DNA of 7,265 bases, taken from contig CAMOEO010000155.1 in the NCBI GenBank assembly GCA_946612175.1, positions 1 to 7,265 on the forward strand. The letters run 5' to 3'. Each line of letters opens with the position of its first letter. The stretch's first letter is position 1. Source of the DNA: an uncultured Verrucomicrobiota bacterium (GTDB lineage: Bacteria > Verrucomicrobiota > Kiritimatiellia > RFP12 > UBA3636). Of this stretch, positions 7,167 to 7,265 are shown in pieces. Made by a program: the position numbers and the translations under genes. The notes under the pieces were generated by a model. That model saw only the letters and a program-made list of their open reading frames with translations, was not told the DNA's origin and made no database searches.

Positions 7167-7196
7167 ATTATAGACGCCCCCCCGCCGCGCCGTCAA
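7167..7196 (-). promoter_or_regulatory. Sigma-70-type promoter of the three-gene operon
   Basis: On the minus strand, TTGACG (7196-7191, five of six consensus bases) and TATAAT (7172-7167, perfect) are separated by an 18-bp spacer. The match stands out because the surroundings are very GC-rich. Transcription would start near 7158-7160, leaving a leader of about 73 nt before the symporter ATG. No extended -10 TG is present. No promoter of similar quality was found in the two gaps between the genes. Confidence 0.8.
7177..7183 (-). repeat. G7 homopolymer inside the promoter spacer
   Basis: Seven consecutive G on the minus strand (C on the plus strand) lie between the -35 and -10 elements. Loss or gain of one base would change the spacer from 18 to 17 or 19 bp, which would alter promoter strength. 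The tract is visible directly; any length variation is inference. Confidence 0.6.
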
Positions 7197-7265
7197 GCGC
7201 CGGTTTCGGTCCCGCGTTGCGCCATAATTCCTGTTACCCAAATCGCGACGGAGAACTTTTAGGTT
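7197..7265. promoter_or_regulatory. Upstream region of the operon promoter, AT-richer than the rest
   Basis: These 69 bp hold several A/T-rich patches (around 7223-7230 and 7253-7265) in an otherwise GC-rich window. No open reading frame begins or ends here convincingly on either strand. It could hold activator or repressor sites for the operon, or the edge of a neighbouring gene's control region. I found no clear palindromic operator. Confidence 0.3.

Noticed and set aside
7200..7228. Divergent plus-strand promoter using CATAAT at 7223-7228
   Set aside because: No -35-like sequence lies at a suitable distance, and no plus-strand gene start follows within the window.
7086..7241. In-frame extension of the symporter from a TTG at 7241 (52 extra residues)
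   Set aside because: The extension is polar, Arg/Pro-rich and unlike the family N-terminus, and it would span the near-consensus promoter at 7167-7196.
1..7265. tRNA, rRNA, CRISPR array, insertion sequence or attachment site
   Set aside because: No spaced direct repeats, transposase motifs, terminal inverted repeats or RNA-gene signatures were recognised. Almost the whole window is accounted for by the three coding regions.

Overview
The window is GC-rich bacterial DNA. It carries three complete genes on the minus strand, so everything reads right to left. The best guess for the host is a member of the PVC group, probably Verrucomicrobiota/Kiritimatiellota. That rests on the C-terminal tail of the leftmost protein (a DxDGD calcium loop, then AGTDP, then a beta-rich tail ending in FFRV) and on the type of sodium/solute symporter. 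It is an inference from family style, not from a marker gene.

Layout, in the direction of transcription: (1) 7265-7086 is the upstream region. It holds a near-consensus sigma-70-type promoter (TTGACG, 18-bp spacer, TATAAT) and a C-rich leader of about 73 nt. (2) 7085-4482 encodes an 867-residue sodium:solute symporter (SSS family) with an unusually large soluble insert between two membrane helices. (3) After 35 bp, 4446-2425 encodes a 673-residue protein of the glutaminase A (GtaA / DUF4964-DUF5127-DUF4965) family with no signal peptide. (4) After 62 bp, 2362-35 encodes a 775-residue secreted multidomain protein with a phytase-like esterase domain, a concanavalin/LamG-like domain and a calcium-loop tail. 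The last 34 bp hold at most a weak hairpin.

One promoter, short gaps and a shared strand suggest a single operon. A coherent reading is an uptake-and-breakdown module: the secreted protein binds or trims an external substrate, the symporter imports a product with sodium, and the cytoplasmic GtaA-like enzyme cleaves it. The true substrate cannot be read from the sequence. The family names 'glutaminase' and 'phytase-like' are fold-level labels here and should not be taken as proven activities.

No tRNA, rRNA, CRISPR array, transposase or attachment site was seen. The most notable points are the large periplasmic insert in the symporter, the signal-less GtaA-family enzyme next to a transporter, the mosaic phytase-like protein, a G7 run inside the promoter spacer, and the lack of clear Shine-Dalgarno sequences before all three genes.
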